Positions 1 to 11,258 of a DNA stretch of 64,000 nt are shown in pieces. Source of the DNA: Calcarisporiella thermophila CBS 279.70 (Eukaryota > Calcarisporiellomycota); the NCBI RefSeq assembly GCF_041956535.1, contig NW_027192217.1, positions 348,797-412,796 on the forward strand. Direction: 5' to 3'. The stretch's first letter is position 1. Each line of letters opens with the position of its first letter. The notes beneath the pieces were generated by a model. The model saw only the letters and a program-made list of their open reading frames with translations, was not told where the DNA came from and did no database searches. Both the position numbers and the translations under genes were made by a program.

Positions 1-1
1 C

Positions 2-676
2 TTGAGTATTGGAATGGGTCTCGCAAACGGCGAGGAAGCGGTGGCAAGTGGAGCGAAACGGAAGGATGGAGAGGAGCATGTGCAGCGCAAGTCCCCGAAC
101 GTTGTGTGGACAGAAGGGCTCAATGATGTAGCAGAAGGAGGGCAACCGACAGATAAAGGCGAAGACGTGACAAGTAGTTCCTCCCCAGCCTCTCTTATTT
201 CTCCTGCTGCTGCACCGACAGAGACTCCGGCCCCCACATCCAATGCCAAAACAGGGCGTAAACCACATCGCGAGCTCCTCACCGAGGAGGAAAAGCGCGC
301 AAATCACATTGCATCCGAACAAAAGCGTCGGAATCTTATTCGCTCAGGCTTCCGAGATCTCACGGAAATAGTTCCATCGCTGCGAAATGCAAATCACTCC
401 AAAAGCACCGTACTTTTCCAGGCCATCGAGTATATTCAGCGGCTGGAACAGCAAACTCGAATATTGCGTGAAAGAGTAGCGGTGATGGAGGTGCGTGCAG
501 AGAATAAATTCTATGGCCATATGCAAGGAGATATAAATGGGATAGGTGGGGTCAATCCTGATGGGAATTTGATGATCATGGATGAAGCAAGAAGATACTA
601 TGTACAGCAGCAACCTTCTCAACCTCCTCCGCCAGTGTCACAACCTCACTCTCCCGGTCAAAAATATACTTCTTAG
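2..676 (+). CDS. bHLH transcription factor (5' partial)
   Basis: The reading frame is open to the window edge; the first ATG is at 14 and the true start may lie upstream, so the N-terminus is uncertain. About 220 residues are visible. An acidic, Ser/Pro-rich first half is followed by a basic helix-loop-helix domain at about residues 98-150. The basic region reads HIASEQKRR, with the His-Glu-Arg pattern of E-box (CACGTG-type) binders, and helix 2 (SKSTVLFQAIEYIQRLEQQ) runs into a short leucine-rich coil to about 165. The C-terminus is Gln/Pro-rich. It is expected to be a nuclear, dimeric DNA-binding regulator. The HIASEQKRR...SKSTVLF signature is typical of fungal bHLH proteins of the INO4/MLX-like type, but I cannot assign orthology or target genes. 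Confidence 0.85.
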   Translation: MSIGMGLANGEEAVASGAKRKDGEEHVQRKSPNVVWTEGLNDVAEGGQPTDKGEDVTSSSSPASLISPAAAPTETPAPTSNAKTGRKPHRELLTEEEKRANHIASEQKRRNLIRSGFRDLTEIVPSLRNANHSKSTVLFQAIEYIQRLEQQTRILRERVAVMEVRAENKFYGHMQGDINGIGGVNPDGNLMIMDEARRYYVQQQPSQPPPPVSQPHSPGQKYTS

Positions 677-1680
677 CGCTAACTTCTTTCAGGGGCTTTC
701 ATTTAATTTCTCTCTTTTTTTTATTTTTTGGTTCTCAGCTATCTATATTTTTTATATATAATTTCTGTCAATTCGTTTTCTTTTTGAATGTCTCCTTAAC
801 TATGAGATTCTTCTGTTCCTCCCTCTTCATTCTCTTCTTCTAAATGTGTGTTTTTTTCATTTTGTTATTTGCATACTCTAATTTTATTTCCGTTTATTTT
901 TTTTTTCTCTGTAATTTTAAAAAGGAATATATCTCCTATTGGTGAAAATCATAATTGTTTTGACAAGAGATATCGAAAACAAAGTGTAATAGAAGTGGAG
1001 AATACTATCAATATGCGCTAGGGTCGTACTTATTTCTGTCCTGGGTACAATGCAAGAATTTTCATTTCTTCCATTACTCTGCTAAAGCATTGAGGTTCAC
1101 TTATAAAAAGTGCCCAAGATTCTCCAAAAGAATTCGTTGATTATCTAATTTAATCACATTTGTATATTTAGGTTATATTTTGACTACCTATATTTTAGTA
1201 CAAAATCGAGTCTTGAAAGGACCCAATTGACCCCTTCTTAAGGTAGTTTGTTAATATACAGCAAGTGGATGTAAATCTTTTATTTCAATAGTTAATTAGC
1301 TACGGCGGAATATTTTTCTCGTTAGCTCTCTCAATTCAGTTTTACGATAACTAGGATTCACACAAAGATATGGTTTATTTAAATGATGGCGATGATACTA
1401 GCACTTATTCAACTAGTGCTGTTATTACTTTCTGACAACGGTATCCACATAAATGATTATTAAAGAGTTTGTTGATTAAATAGGTGAGAATATCTATACT
1501 CGACATCGATCATTGAAGTAGTACCCCGAGCAAAAATGAATACAATAATGAATTCATGTAAATTGGAATGATTCATATAATAATCAAGTTTTCATTATGA
1601 AAAGATACAAATAAAACCACCAGTATAGGAGCAGCTGGTTAGAATAGCTTTTCTTTTGTTTTCTCTGCGCGATTTTGATT
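677..1680. other. AT-rich intergenic region
   Basis: About 1 kb between two converging genes (bHLH on plus, PDI-like on minus). It is T-rich just after the bHLH stop, as expected for a 3' untranslated region. I see no open frame with family resemblance, no tRNA and no repeat shared with the rest of the window. Confidence 0.6.
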
Positions 1681-4600
1681 TCACTGTACGGGGTGAGATC
1701 CGTACTGATTGATGAATGTGATAATACCATCGAGAGTGCGTGGGCCTCGGTAGTCCAGCGGCTGTTTTCGCCCGTCGATAAACAAGCGGATGGTGGATTC
1801 CCATGTATATAATCCAGCGTCCCATGGAAGCTCATTTTTCTCGACATTGAATTTGGCTACACGCAAACCGCTGTTTGCGGGATTACTGCGTACACGCTTC
1901 GCCAATTCCTCCCATGTTTCTGCCAAAGAATCTGGTTTACAACCAGTGTCCTGATATAGCATTAAAAGAACATCTTTGCCAGGCTCTCGTACAAACTTAT
2001 CCCATTCATCCCGTACTATTACTGTAACTGGTGCATCATTGGTGGCGGGCACCGGTTGGGATTTAATGTAGGGCTTTAATTTTCCCTCCAAGTAAGAAGT
2101 GACAAAATCCCGAATATGCTCTGCGTTTAGATCTTTCTGATTCAGAAGATATTTGTATTTAGGTGTGCTATCGGTGCTCATCCTCGATGTAGAGTGTTTG
2201 TATTCGAATTCATGCTCCACAGTCTTAGCGGGTTGATATATTCCAAAAGCGGGTAACGTTTGCAATATCTCGGTCAAATCATCGAAATCTTCAGTATACG
2301 CTCCCCTAGATTTTTTAGTCCATAGGAAATCCAGTTTACCGCGGAAGATGCGGGCAACATCGGCCGTAGCGTTACGCAACTGAGGGTCATCCTTTTCAAG
2401 GAATAGATATGCCTTGGGTAAATCTCGGTTGTAATAGTTGAACTCAAATGGCAAACCGTGATCATCTGCATTGCGAAGAAGGGGCACAGCATTATTCTTT
2501 ACGAACTGTTTAACTCCATCTTCCGTGATATCCCCGTCATATATCACCCGTGGCTCATCGAATTTGCGGAACATCACCACCCCCGGTACCTGCACTCCAT
2601 ACTTAGCCGCCGCCTCTGCATTTGTAGTGACTCCAAACACATAATTGAAGTTATATTCGGCAACTTGTTCCATTACTGCCAAATGCTCTTGGTCATTTTC
2701 GCCGAGGAATGCAATCACTACCACAATATACGAATCCTTGAAAGTATCGACGTCTTGTCCACTGAGAGCAGTCAATGGTTGTCTAAATGATTGAAAACAC
2801 ATTCGTGAGACTAAGATTAAAGCTTTGTATGATATCAAAATTTGCAGTAAAACAGATTTTTTGGACTGGGAAAATGAAAAGAGGAAAAGCAATACGACAT
2901 AAAGATAGGATTGGATTCTTTCACTTACGAATAGTTGCGAGAGGGGCGTGGTGTATAATCCTCTTTTTCGACTGTGGGGACTCCAGTTAGATCGATTTCT
3001 ACGGGATGCGAGGAGTTTGTCTTTAGGAATTCAACGATGTCGTGCAAGGAATATTTTCCTTTGTACGATATCGGCATGTTACTTCCTGGCTTGAAAAGCT
3101 TAATACCTTCAGCTGACCCTGCACTCTCTGGTATGCTGTTAGCATCGGCATCAATTTGAGCGATACGCAAATGAGCATTGACTGGATTGGCTCGCACCCG
3201 TTTACCCAGCTCTTCCCATACAGAGGGTGGTTCTTCCTCATTAAAACAGCACAAGTTTGAGTAGAATCGCAATAGTACGTCCTTGGTTGGGTCAATCACT
3301 AGCTTGTTGAATTCAGCAGCCACTACTTCCACCACAGGACCATCGTTAGACACGGGGATGGGTGCTGATCTCATTGGTGGCTTGAGTTGGCCTGCTAAAT
3401 AAGCATCCAAGTGTTGCCGAATTCGTTGAATCGTCAATGGGGTGCTTTGGTCCAGTGGATATCTATCATGCAACAGAAGACATTTGATATTCAGAACATT
3501 GGAAAGGGAGAAAATGACTGGAAAGTCACTATAATATTTTTAGTGCAAACTTTGATTACCCAACACCACTTCCACTAGTGGAATACACGACTCCTCCGCT
3601 TGGAAGGTGTTTCTCTTCAACTATTGGTTTGCCAATTGCAAATGCAGGCCATTGATCCTTGAGATTGAGTTGTTTTGCTTTACTATACAACGCGTCGCCC
3701 TTTTCTACACTATAGAAAAAAGCAAATTTGCCATCGTATTCTCTAGCCACATCCTCCATAGCTTGTCGCAACTCGACACTCTTATCATCATGAGTAATAA
3801 AGAGATATCCTATTGGTGTGGTTATATTTTTGCGTGTCCCACGGCCGCTTCGTATTGAATGTATTTCAGGCATCCATGGCTTTGACTCTAAGTCGAAGAA
3901 TTTAACCAGACTTGAGATGGTAAAGTCCCCACTATAGGTGGCGAATTTCTTGCGGAAATCGTTGAAGAGAAGTACACCAGGAAGTTTAATGTTATACTTC
4001 TCCAAAGCAGCCGGATCCGTTGTCACCCCTAGTACTGCTTCATACTTCAGCGACTCAGCAAGCTGATTAATGATAGTGGGTGTTGTCTGGTCACTCTGTT
4101 CTAAAAACGCAATGATCACATTTCTATAGTAGTTCTTGAAGATGTCCACTTCTGCAGCATTTAACTTCGACACAGGCGGGACAATTGCTCTAATGAGATA
4201 AGGAGGCAAATGGATGAAGATGTGGTGAATAATCTATTGAATTTTGTCCATTAATCATCAAAAGTGTACTCTATTTCTATAGAGTGAGGAATATGGCCAG
4301 TATATAGCCAGCTCCTTTGAAGGAATATGAGAACCAACCTTTTGACATAATCAACCAATTTGTATTCAAAGTTGAATAGATCGGTGTATTCCCCATCCTT
4401 GCGGTAGAACCGCATAGTCGGGTAGCTCTCGATCGCTTGCTCCTTACATAGGTCAACCGAATCCATACAATCCACTTTGGCGAGCTTGACATTGAGAGGC
4501 TTGAGTTTTGTCGCTGCATTCTCATACGGCTCGACAAGAATACTGGATCCGCTACTCCAAGCCGTGTAAAATGTCACGACAATACTATCGGTATTGCAAA

Positions 4601-4905
4601 GCATAGAGTATGTGGATTAGATTAGTATCAGATAGAGATCAATCTTGTTAATATATGCACGTAATTTCAAAGAAAGTATACAGAGAATATCACAGACTAC
4701 TTGGCGCAATGGGAACGGCTGCAATAAGGAATACTTACAACTTCTCATTTGGTACCACGCTATGGAATGTATCTTTATCAAGAAGGAGAACATCGGAAGG
4801 AACAGCGGTGGTGTTGATGACTGATAGTCCCCGTTCAAATACTGATGCGTTGACGAAGGAGGCAGCAGCTAAAGCCAGCGAGCATAGATATTTCACTGGC
4901 TTCAT
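1681..4905 (-). CDS. Multi-domain PDI-like protein lacking all CXXC motifs
   Basis: Five exons join in frame: 4739-4905, 4339-4584, 3560-4189, 2929-3462, 1681-2782 (2,679 nt, 892 aa). A signal peptide covers about residues 1-20. The order of thioredoxin-like domains is a-b-b'-a'-b-b'-a'; the second b-b'-a' set looks like an internal duplication of the first. Canonical PDI is about 500 aa with a-b-b'-a'. The a domain has AWSSGSS (residues 64-70) where PDIs have WCGHC. The first a' domain has an adjacent Cys pair (about 419-420) and the second only one Cys (about 807), so no domain keeps a CXXC pair. No KDEL/HDEL tail is present (it ends GSHPVQ). Inference: a secretory-pathway chaperone or adaptor without oxidoreductase activity. 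The splice joins are well supported because all phases fit and homology continues across each join. Confidence 0.85.
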
Positions 4906-5817
4906 AACTTATTAGAAGGATAGCGTAAATTCGAGGAAGCTATTGTTCACGAATTCAGTAAGTTAGTTAAGAATGCAATGAGTGAAAGTTATAGTGGAAT
5001 ATTACCTCGATGGACTGAACAAGAATTACTCTTCAGCTACTACGCAAAAATTGAAGGCACTACAATTTTTGAAATTCAGTGAGTGCTGTAGAGATAGGCG
5101 GGTATAAATACTTCAATAAACTCCTCAAAGAAACCCTAAAATACTGCCGTCCTGTCGCAATAATATTTAGGTTCCACAATGACAGATTGACTCTTAACCA
5201 CAAAGCTTAGAGTGCTATCTGGTGTGATGTCAAAATAATAACCATTGCTTCGGTAGAGGCTTAGAAGTGCACAAACTTTGAATGAAATGAAGTTAAACCT
5301 GAAAAACCGGATAAGGAGTAGCCACACCCTATAATATTAGCTAGGCAGCGTGGGAGCACGAAAATGTTAAACGTTACTATTAGTACTCTGAGCTCTCAAG
5401 ACCGGCAGTGAAATTGTTTGAAATAGTTGCAATTTTTTTTCGTGTAGCTGCGCGTCTCATCAAATGCTTAGAAAGTCTCTATAGTTATTATATATACTGA
5501 TAAAATCAGCATTTTAGCCTCTCGATTAGAATATACACTCGCCAATTGTGAAATAGAAACTATTATATATGGGAAGAGAGAGTACTTTTTCAAAATTGAA
5601 TTTCGGGTGAGAGCATGTTTGATATACAGGTTCTTTTATGACCACAAAAGGTGTGGATCATAGTCCTCTATTTCACCCGATTTCCCATTGAGAACATTGT
5701 TAGAATGTAAGGCAATGTAATAGGCAGACGACTTGAGATAGCGCTCAGATAGTTAAGATAATCCACTCCTACCACACATCTCCTGTTTCCAACGTAACAC
5801 CATTTTTTGCATCTTGT
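4906..5817. other. Intergenic region upstream of the PDI-like gene
   Basis: AT-rich DNA that should contain the promoter of the minus-strand PDI-like gene near its right-hand start at 4905. No convincing coding region, tRNA or element end is visible before the LINE fragment that starts near 5818. Confidence 0.5.
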
Positions 5818-6326
5818 TTTTTTTCTCTAAGGACGCGGGAACTTGCGTTCTGTGGTTTATTCGATATATATTACAAATGTGAGATATGCTTCCGAACAAG
5901 CTTATTAAGTACTACAAAAACATGGGATATAATTTAAAGAGATCTGTGCTTGGAAATGTCGGGTTAGGTGTTCTTTGCTTCCTCGAAATCGAGGGCTACC
6001 TCTTGGCAGTCATCGATCTGGATTAGCGAGCTCTTTCCCCATTTTTGCTTGAACCCTTCTTCGTCTTTTTTCCTCTGTGCCTGTATCCATTGTCCTTTGA
6101 TTGCTATGAGAAGATCTGATAAAAAGATACACTTGAATGCGATGTCCTCGTGTTCTTAGTTGTCCATTACAATTGCAATCCTGGTCTTATGTATACTCCA
6201 CACCATGATGTCGTGTAACAACATGGAGACTTGTCGATCTTTGCCCTGTGTCTCCTCGTGGAATCCGAAGAGTTTCTCGTAATTTTGCATGTTTGTCCAG
6301 GGCTTATCGAGGATCTTTTGATGGAG
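5818..6326 (-). mobile_element. LINE family B, 3' end fragment
   Basis: This is a nearly identical reverse-complement copy of 13130-13640: the C-terminal part of a LINE ORF2 plus its 3' UTR and A-tail (seen as T-run at 5818-5830). Just inside the tail lies the family's terminal hairpin, GGACGC paired with GCGTCC around an 8-nt loop; one base of the stem is changed in this copy. Similarity stops abruptly at about 6326, consistent with the 5' truncation usual for target-primed reverse transcription. Nothing in it can be functional alone. Confidence 0.8.
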
Positions 6327-6653
6327 ATCGCGCTTCCTGAATATCTATGTGGCTGCTTATATGACTTCCCCGTACAAAAAACAATTTTCTCGTAACCCGG
6401 TTGTTACGGGGGATTAGAGATTTTGTGGAGAAATGTACGGACTAGTTAAAAATAGGAGATTGGTGAGGAACAATAAGTAAATGTGGATGGGTTTATATAA
6501 GTCAAAAAAAAATATTATACGTAAAAATAAGAAAAATAACGAAATCGAAAAGATATTAAGAATGTCGAGACCGCTGTTGTACGTGTTGTGATATTACACT
6601 ATATTTGTCATGATACTCGTGAATATTGAACTTGCACCCTACGCTACACTCAT
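6327..6653. other. Short AT-rich spacer between two LINE fragments
   Basis: About 330 bp with no open frame of note. The right end contains the pre-insertion target of the neighbouring LINE and SINE copies (CTACGCTCTCGAAT). Confidence 0.4.
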
Positions 6654-6668
6654 ACTACGCTCTCGAAT

Positions 6669-7507
6669 TTTTTTTTTTTGATCAATCAACGGAAAGTTTT
6701 ATTAGTTTCCGTAGCTTACAAGAGTTTAATGATTACAATGAAAAAAGAAAGGGGGGAATAAAGGGGTGGGGATATATTTAGGCGGCAAGGTGGAACTTTT
6801 TTTTGATTTTGACAATATATGTTAGCCCAGAAAGAGGGAGAAGAGAAGAAGGTAAAGAAACGCAAGGGGGTAAGAACATAGCGAAGGTGATAAACGTGGA
6901 GTAAGGGAATAAAGAGTAGATTAAATGTGTATAGTGATCGGGTATTTGGTGAGGGATATGAAGTAAAGAGGAGGGGAGGAGCTAAAGAGTGGATAGGGAG
7001 TAGAGAAGAAGGCAAAGAAACGCAAGGGGGTAAGAACATAGCGAAGGTGATAAACGTGGAGTAAGGGAATAAAGGGTAGATTAAATGTATATAGTGATCG
7101 GGTATTTGGTGAGGGATATGAAGTAAAGAGGAGGGGAGGAGCTAAAGAGTGGATAGGGAGAGAGAAAGGGTTGCTTCGTCACTCCAGTTTTAGTTTTGCT
7201 CTATCCGAACTTTCCATTACCGCTCCCTGACTGCACCACCTTCTTCGGGATAACTCCATCTCTCGTCTTTTTCGTGCATTTATCAGTTCACCTCCGATAG
7301 CCTCCTCGATGTCCATTTTGGCACGGACGATGATTGTCTCGGGTGGTGCTCAAGTGCATTCGAAATGGTAGGCGATTCGGTCCCGATGGATTTGCCATAA
7401 CACCGAATCAAAGACGATTTGAGCCGCGTGTCTTACTGTCCTTGGGGCTTCTGGTAGGTCGCCAAGTACGAGATTCCTGGGGTTCAGCACCCGTGTGTTT
7501 AAGGGGC
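6669..7507 (-). mobile_element. LINE family A, 5'-truncated copy with target-site duplication
   Basis: On the minus strand this holds the C-terminal end of a LINE ORF2 followed by a 3' UTR and an A-tail (T-run at 6669-6679). A 15-bp direct repeat, ACTACGCTCTCGAAT, flanks it exactly at 6654-6668 and 7508-7522, so both ends are defined. The sequence matches the plus-strand copy at 11259-12107 and the copy at 62521-64000. Its 3' UTR carries a tandem duplication (units about 6843-7002 and 7003-7162). The terminal stem-loop GGAAAC/CTTTCC sits just before the tail. It is truncated at its 5' end and dead. Confidence 0.88.
6843..7162. repeat. Tandem 160-bp duplication in LINE 3' UTR
   Basis: Two adjacent units of about 160 bp, beginning GAGAAGAAGG at 6843 and at 7003, differ at only a few positions. 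The related copy at 11259-12107 has a single unit, so the duplication is specific to this copy or its source. Confidence 0.85.
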
Positions 7508-7527
7508 ACTACGCTCTCGAATACTTT

Positions 7528-7865
7528 TTTTTTATCAATCAATGGAAACTTTTTATTTAATTTCCATATATTACATGAAGTTAATGTCAATGGACTTAAC
7601 ATGACGAGATATAGGTCCTTGATCGATAGGCGTTCAATCGATATGCGTGTATCATAGTTATCGTGAATAGCATGTACGTGAAACCGATGTAATCTTTGTA
7701 TTTATCGTAGGAGCGATCTTTTCAATAATGAAGACTCAATTTCTGATCAAGTGGACAGCAGCCACAAACTAAGAGTAAGTGCTGGTGGGGGAAGTGGGAT
7801 TCGAACCCACGCCGTTCTCATCGGCACACCAGGGATAGTCCACTACACTAACCCTCCCCCCTCAT
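7528..7865 (-). mobile_element. tRNA-derived SINE (family 1), copy 1
   Basis: On the minus strand it begins with a tRNA-like head (7786-7860), continues with an unrelated body of about 235 bp and ends in an A-tail (T-run from 7528). A 15-bp target-site duplication, GCTCTCGAATACTTT, flanks it at 7513-7527 and 7866-7880. The head has a good 7-bp acceptor (GGGGGAG/TTCCCCC) and T arm (GTGGG TTCGAAT CCCAC, B-box), but its middle does not fold as a normal tRNA. The final 50 bp before the tail closely match the end of LINE family A. Copies 2 and 3 are at 17421-17767 and 16106-16741. Confidence 0.85.
7786..7860 (-). other. tRNA-like head of SINE family 1
   Basis: A tRNA-pseudogene-like sequence with intact acceptor and T stems. 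A loop reading ATGAGAA sits on a GCCG/CGGC stem with no variable region before the T arm, and extra sequence lies between the D-like arm and this stem. The same head is found at 16667-16741 and, diverged, at 17421-17496, each time attached to the SINE. It is therefore the internal RNA polymerase III promoter of the SINE and not a working tRNA gene. Confidence 0.75.
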
Positions 7866-7880
7866 GCTCTCGAATACTTT

Positions 7881-8439
7881 GTGACTGTCAAAGTGGTTTG
7901 CTCGTATGAAAAATTAATTTTCTAGTAACTGTCATAAACTAGAGCGATATAACTAGGGGATACTCGGGGAACATAGGTAAAACTCTAGGTTTATTCAAGA
8001 ACAAGGTGTGTATGTTGGAAGTTCTCATTAGAGTGCTCCTTTTATAATATAAGATATAATAACTATATAACCTGTTAACTAATAAAGCTAATGAATACTG
8101 GTTTATAACTACTTCCTAATTAATGTCGGAGCTTGAATATCGTTGGGATAGCTTGATATGTGACTCGAGTTATGACATAACTGTTAGAATCTGCGTAGTA
8201 CATGCGAGGATAGTTAAGATAATTACTGGTTTATTAAACAAGAATACTATCTGGAACTTAGGATGTCTCCCTTTACTATAGCGGGAGTTCTGTTCAATAT
8301 ATACTAAAAGAATTACATTACAACGATTACTTAATAATGCTCCGATAATGCTCCGAAATAGCAGGGCTTGAGGGATTACGTGGCTTAGTTGTCCTACTGC
8401 AGATATCTCGATACGATTCCAACATAACACGGTAACAAA
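7881..8439. other. AT-rich intergenic region before tRNA-Gly
   Basis: Starts with the right-hand SINE target duplication remnant and holds no recognisable gene or repeat. Confidence 0.4.
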
Positions 8440-8510
8440 GCAACTGTGGTCTAGTGGTAGAATTTCACCCTCCCAAGGTGGAGACCCGGGTTCGATTCCC
8501 GGCAGTTGCA
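8440..8510 (+). tRNA. tRNA-Gly (CCC)
   Basis: A complete 71-nt cloverleaf. The acceptor is GCAACTG paired with CAGTTGC, the anticodon loop CTCCCAA sits on a CACC/GGTG-type stem and gives anticodon CCC, and the T arm is CCGGG TTCGATT CCCGG. The D arm contains the A-box-like TGGTCTAGTGGTAG. No intron is present. This looks like a functional gene. Confidence 0.93.
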
Positions 8511-8810
8511 ATGGTGATTCTAAGAACATCAAATTTTTAAAATTTATCCCGATGGCGTATTTTTTTCAGACTAGGGATCTATTCTTCTTTGGTATTAGAA
8601 AATTAAGAAAAATTGATAGTGCATAAAAGTAGGTTAGGTTAGATAATGTGGGCAATTTTCGCCTCCTATTGTTCTTAGCTTTCGCTCTCCGTTAATCAGT
8701 TGATCATAATCGATTTTTAATTTTTTTTCTTGATTCTGATCTATACAGAAATCCTCTAATTAACATACTACTCAATTCTTCGTATTGCGCATATATCTTT
8801 GTTTTCTCGA

Positions 8811-10832
8811 ATGCCATCAACGAATCCAAGCATTCCAGTACCAACTAGTTCCGATTCTTCCAATAATGTAACACGTCACGCTCCCCACGAATCCATTTCA
8901 TCTTACACGCTGCCTGCATACCTTCAAAATACAATGTATGCTGCTTTACAGCCTACTTCCTCTACAGCAGTAGAATCCACACATTCGATTACCAAAGAAG
9001 GAGGTGGAGATTGCGAATGGAGATTGCCAACAGCTTGGAACCCGAAAGAGAAATGTCAGCTACTGGATTTGTCGAGAGATTGCCTTAGAGTGTCTTACAA
9101 AGGCAGTTATTCTACCTGTTACATTAATTTCTTTGGAATATATGGAATATTGATTTAATTTTAATCTTAATAGGATGCGGCAAAGAAGATCAAGATGCTG
9201 CAGCGGTTCGTGCGAATTACTCGATGCCATCACAGTGTGGATTGTTTTATTATGAGGTCGAGATATTAAGCAAAGGACGAGATGGATATATAGGAATAGG
9301 TTTTTGTACAGGGAATGTAAAACTTGATCGCTTACCTGGTAATATAATTTTATTGGTTTTTTGGGCTCACTATTGAGGATCCCATTGATAATTATGAATA
9401 ACCTATATTATCATAAAGGCTGGGAACCAAATTCGTGGGGTTATCACGGAGATGACGGCTGTTCATTTAATTCGTCTGGCCAAGGTAGAAAATACGGCCC
9501 TTGCTTTACTACGGGCGACATCATTGGCTGTGGTGTAAACTTTATGGATAATACCGCATTCTACACGAAAAACGGGGTGCATCTTGGTAACTTCAGGGCA
9601 TATACCTGAGCAAAGAAGGATTTTTTTTCAATTTATCTATTTCTTATTTTATAGGGATTGCGTTTAAAAATCTTTCCAATTCCCCGTTATTCCCTTCTGT
9701 GGGGCTGCGCACTCCAGGAGAGCTTGTGGAAGCAAATTTTGGACAACGTGCTTTTCGCTTTGATATCCTCAATTTTTACAATGAAGAGCGCAAACGTCTA
9801 TGGAGAACTATCAATGCGTTTCCATATCCATATCTTTCCGCAAGTCCTTCGACACCTGCTGCCCCTACTTCAGGTGGAAGTTCAGAGGGTGAGAAGGACC
9901 GAAATCGAGGAGATAGTGATGAGAAATTAATGACAACTCTCAATGAACTGGTGGTCTCATATCTGGTGCATCGTGGCTACACTGAGACAGTGCACGCTTT
10001 TTCACGTCATGTTCCGTCCACTATGACCCTTGATACTTCCAAAACAAAAAAGTTGAACGGCTCTAATGCAACTGGAGACGTGGAAATGCTACCAGTTGGA
10101 AAGCATGATAAGAGCTGGCTCGAGGACGAAGAAGATATGCACCATCGCCAGCAGATTTGGAATTCTATTGTACACAAGGGAGATATAGATGCTGCGATTG
10201 AGCTTGCGTTACAGCATTATCCTTCTGTGTTTTCACAAGATAATCTGATACTTTTTCGACTAAGACGCCAAAAATTTATAGAGATGATGAGAGCATATTC
10301 TGCTAGTCGGCATGGAATGGACCTCGAGGAGGAAGAAAGTGGCAGAGAACAAGACGGAGCAGCTGCCGATTTATTGGAGGAGGACGTGGAAGGGATCAGA
10401 AATGGAATGGAGGAAACTCAAAGTGGAGATGATGCAATGGAGGTGGATGAGGGTGGTAGAGTCATGAAGAGAAATCTTGCCTTTCGCGGACTTGTGGGCG
10501 GAATTCGGAACGTGATGCAATATGGACAACGTCTCCAAGATATGTATGCAGATGATCCACGCCCTGAGGTCCGCGATGGCCTCATAGAGGCTTTTGGATT
10601 ACTTGCATATACAGACCCGTTTCAAAGCCCCATGGCTTATCTTCTCGCTCGTACTGAGAGAGAACCAGTAGCCAATGCTCTAAATTGTGCTATTTTAGTA
10701 TCACGAGGCGCACCTGCTACCACTCCTCTGGAGCGATGTTTTCGGCACGCTAGTAGTGTTGCACGGGAACTGGTGCGAATTGGACATGGCAGTGCAGCGT
10801 TCCTTAACGTGGAGAAAGATTGTCTAGTTTGA
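8811..10832 (+). CDS. GID1/VID30 (RanBP9-type) SPRY-LisH-CTLH-CRA protein
   Basis: Four exons join in frame: 8811-9105, 9174-9338, 9419-9586, 9655-10832 (601 aa). A SPRY domain (about residues 80-245) contains [18 protein letters not shown] and a [14 protein letters not shown] segment typical of RanBP9/Gid1. It is followed by LisH (about 304-326, [21 protein letters not shown]), CTLH (about 374-424) and a C-terminal CRA region (about 486-589), with an acidic spacer between CTLH and CRA. In known systems this protein is the core scaffold of the GID/CTLH E3 ubiquitin ligase that degrades gluconeogenic enzymes and other targets in the cytosol and nucleus. ATG 8811 is preferred because no ATG lies upstream in frame. 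Domain order is complete and the gene appears intact. Confidence 0.93.
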
Positions 10833-11093
10833 AGTTCGATTTTTATTTTTGCTATGGACCCTTTTTTTATTTTATAATTTGTTGTGATATATCTCTGTTT
10901 TTATTGTCGATTTTTTTCACATATTATTTAGTTTTCTTTGGATGTATTGCGATAAAAAGGGAGCATCAAATATGTACTGCACCGTTTTTCACTCTAAAGC
11001 TTTTCTTTTTTTATTTACTCTTATGGCAAGAATATATTATGGTTAGGATATCTATTAATATAATGTCAATCAGTAAATAGGTAGCAAAAAAGT

Positions 11094-11165
11094 CTCTCCG
11101 GCCGGGAATTGAACCCGGGTCGCCCGCGTGACAGGCGGGAATACTAACCACTATACTACCGAAGA
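11094..11165 (-). tRNA. tRNA-Asp (GTC)
   Basis: A complete 72-nt cloverleaf on the minus strand. The acceptor is TCTTCGG/CCGGAGA with discriminator G, the anticodon stem-loop CCCGC CTGTCAC GCGGG gives anticodon GTC, and the T arm is CCGGG TTCAATT CCCGG. It is identical to the second copy at 15599-15670. LINE-derived sequence begins less than 100 bp away. Confidence 0.95.
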
Positions 11166-11258
11166 TTCATTATGTTTTTGTAATGTGGAATTAGGGATTC
11201 GTGGTGAAAACAGTAAGCTCGCATTCGAGTCCGAGGACAGAAAAAAAAAAAAAACGGG

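Noticed and set aside
2782-2925. Splitting the PDI-like locus into two genes
   Set aside because: A consensus donor (GTAAGT) at the end of exon 4 and an acceptor (TTTAG) before exon 5 join in phase, and the second module has no signal peptide or catalytic a domain of its own.
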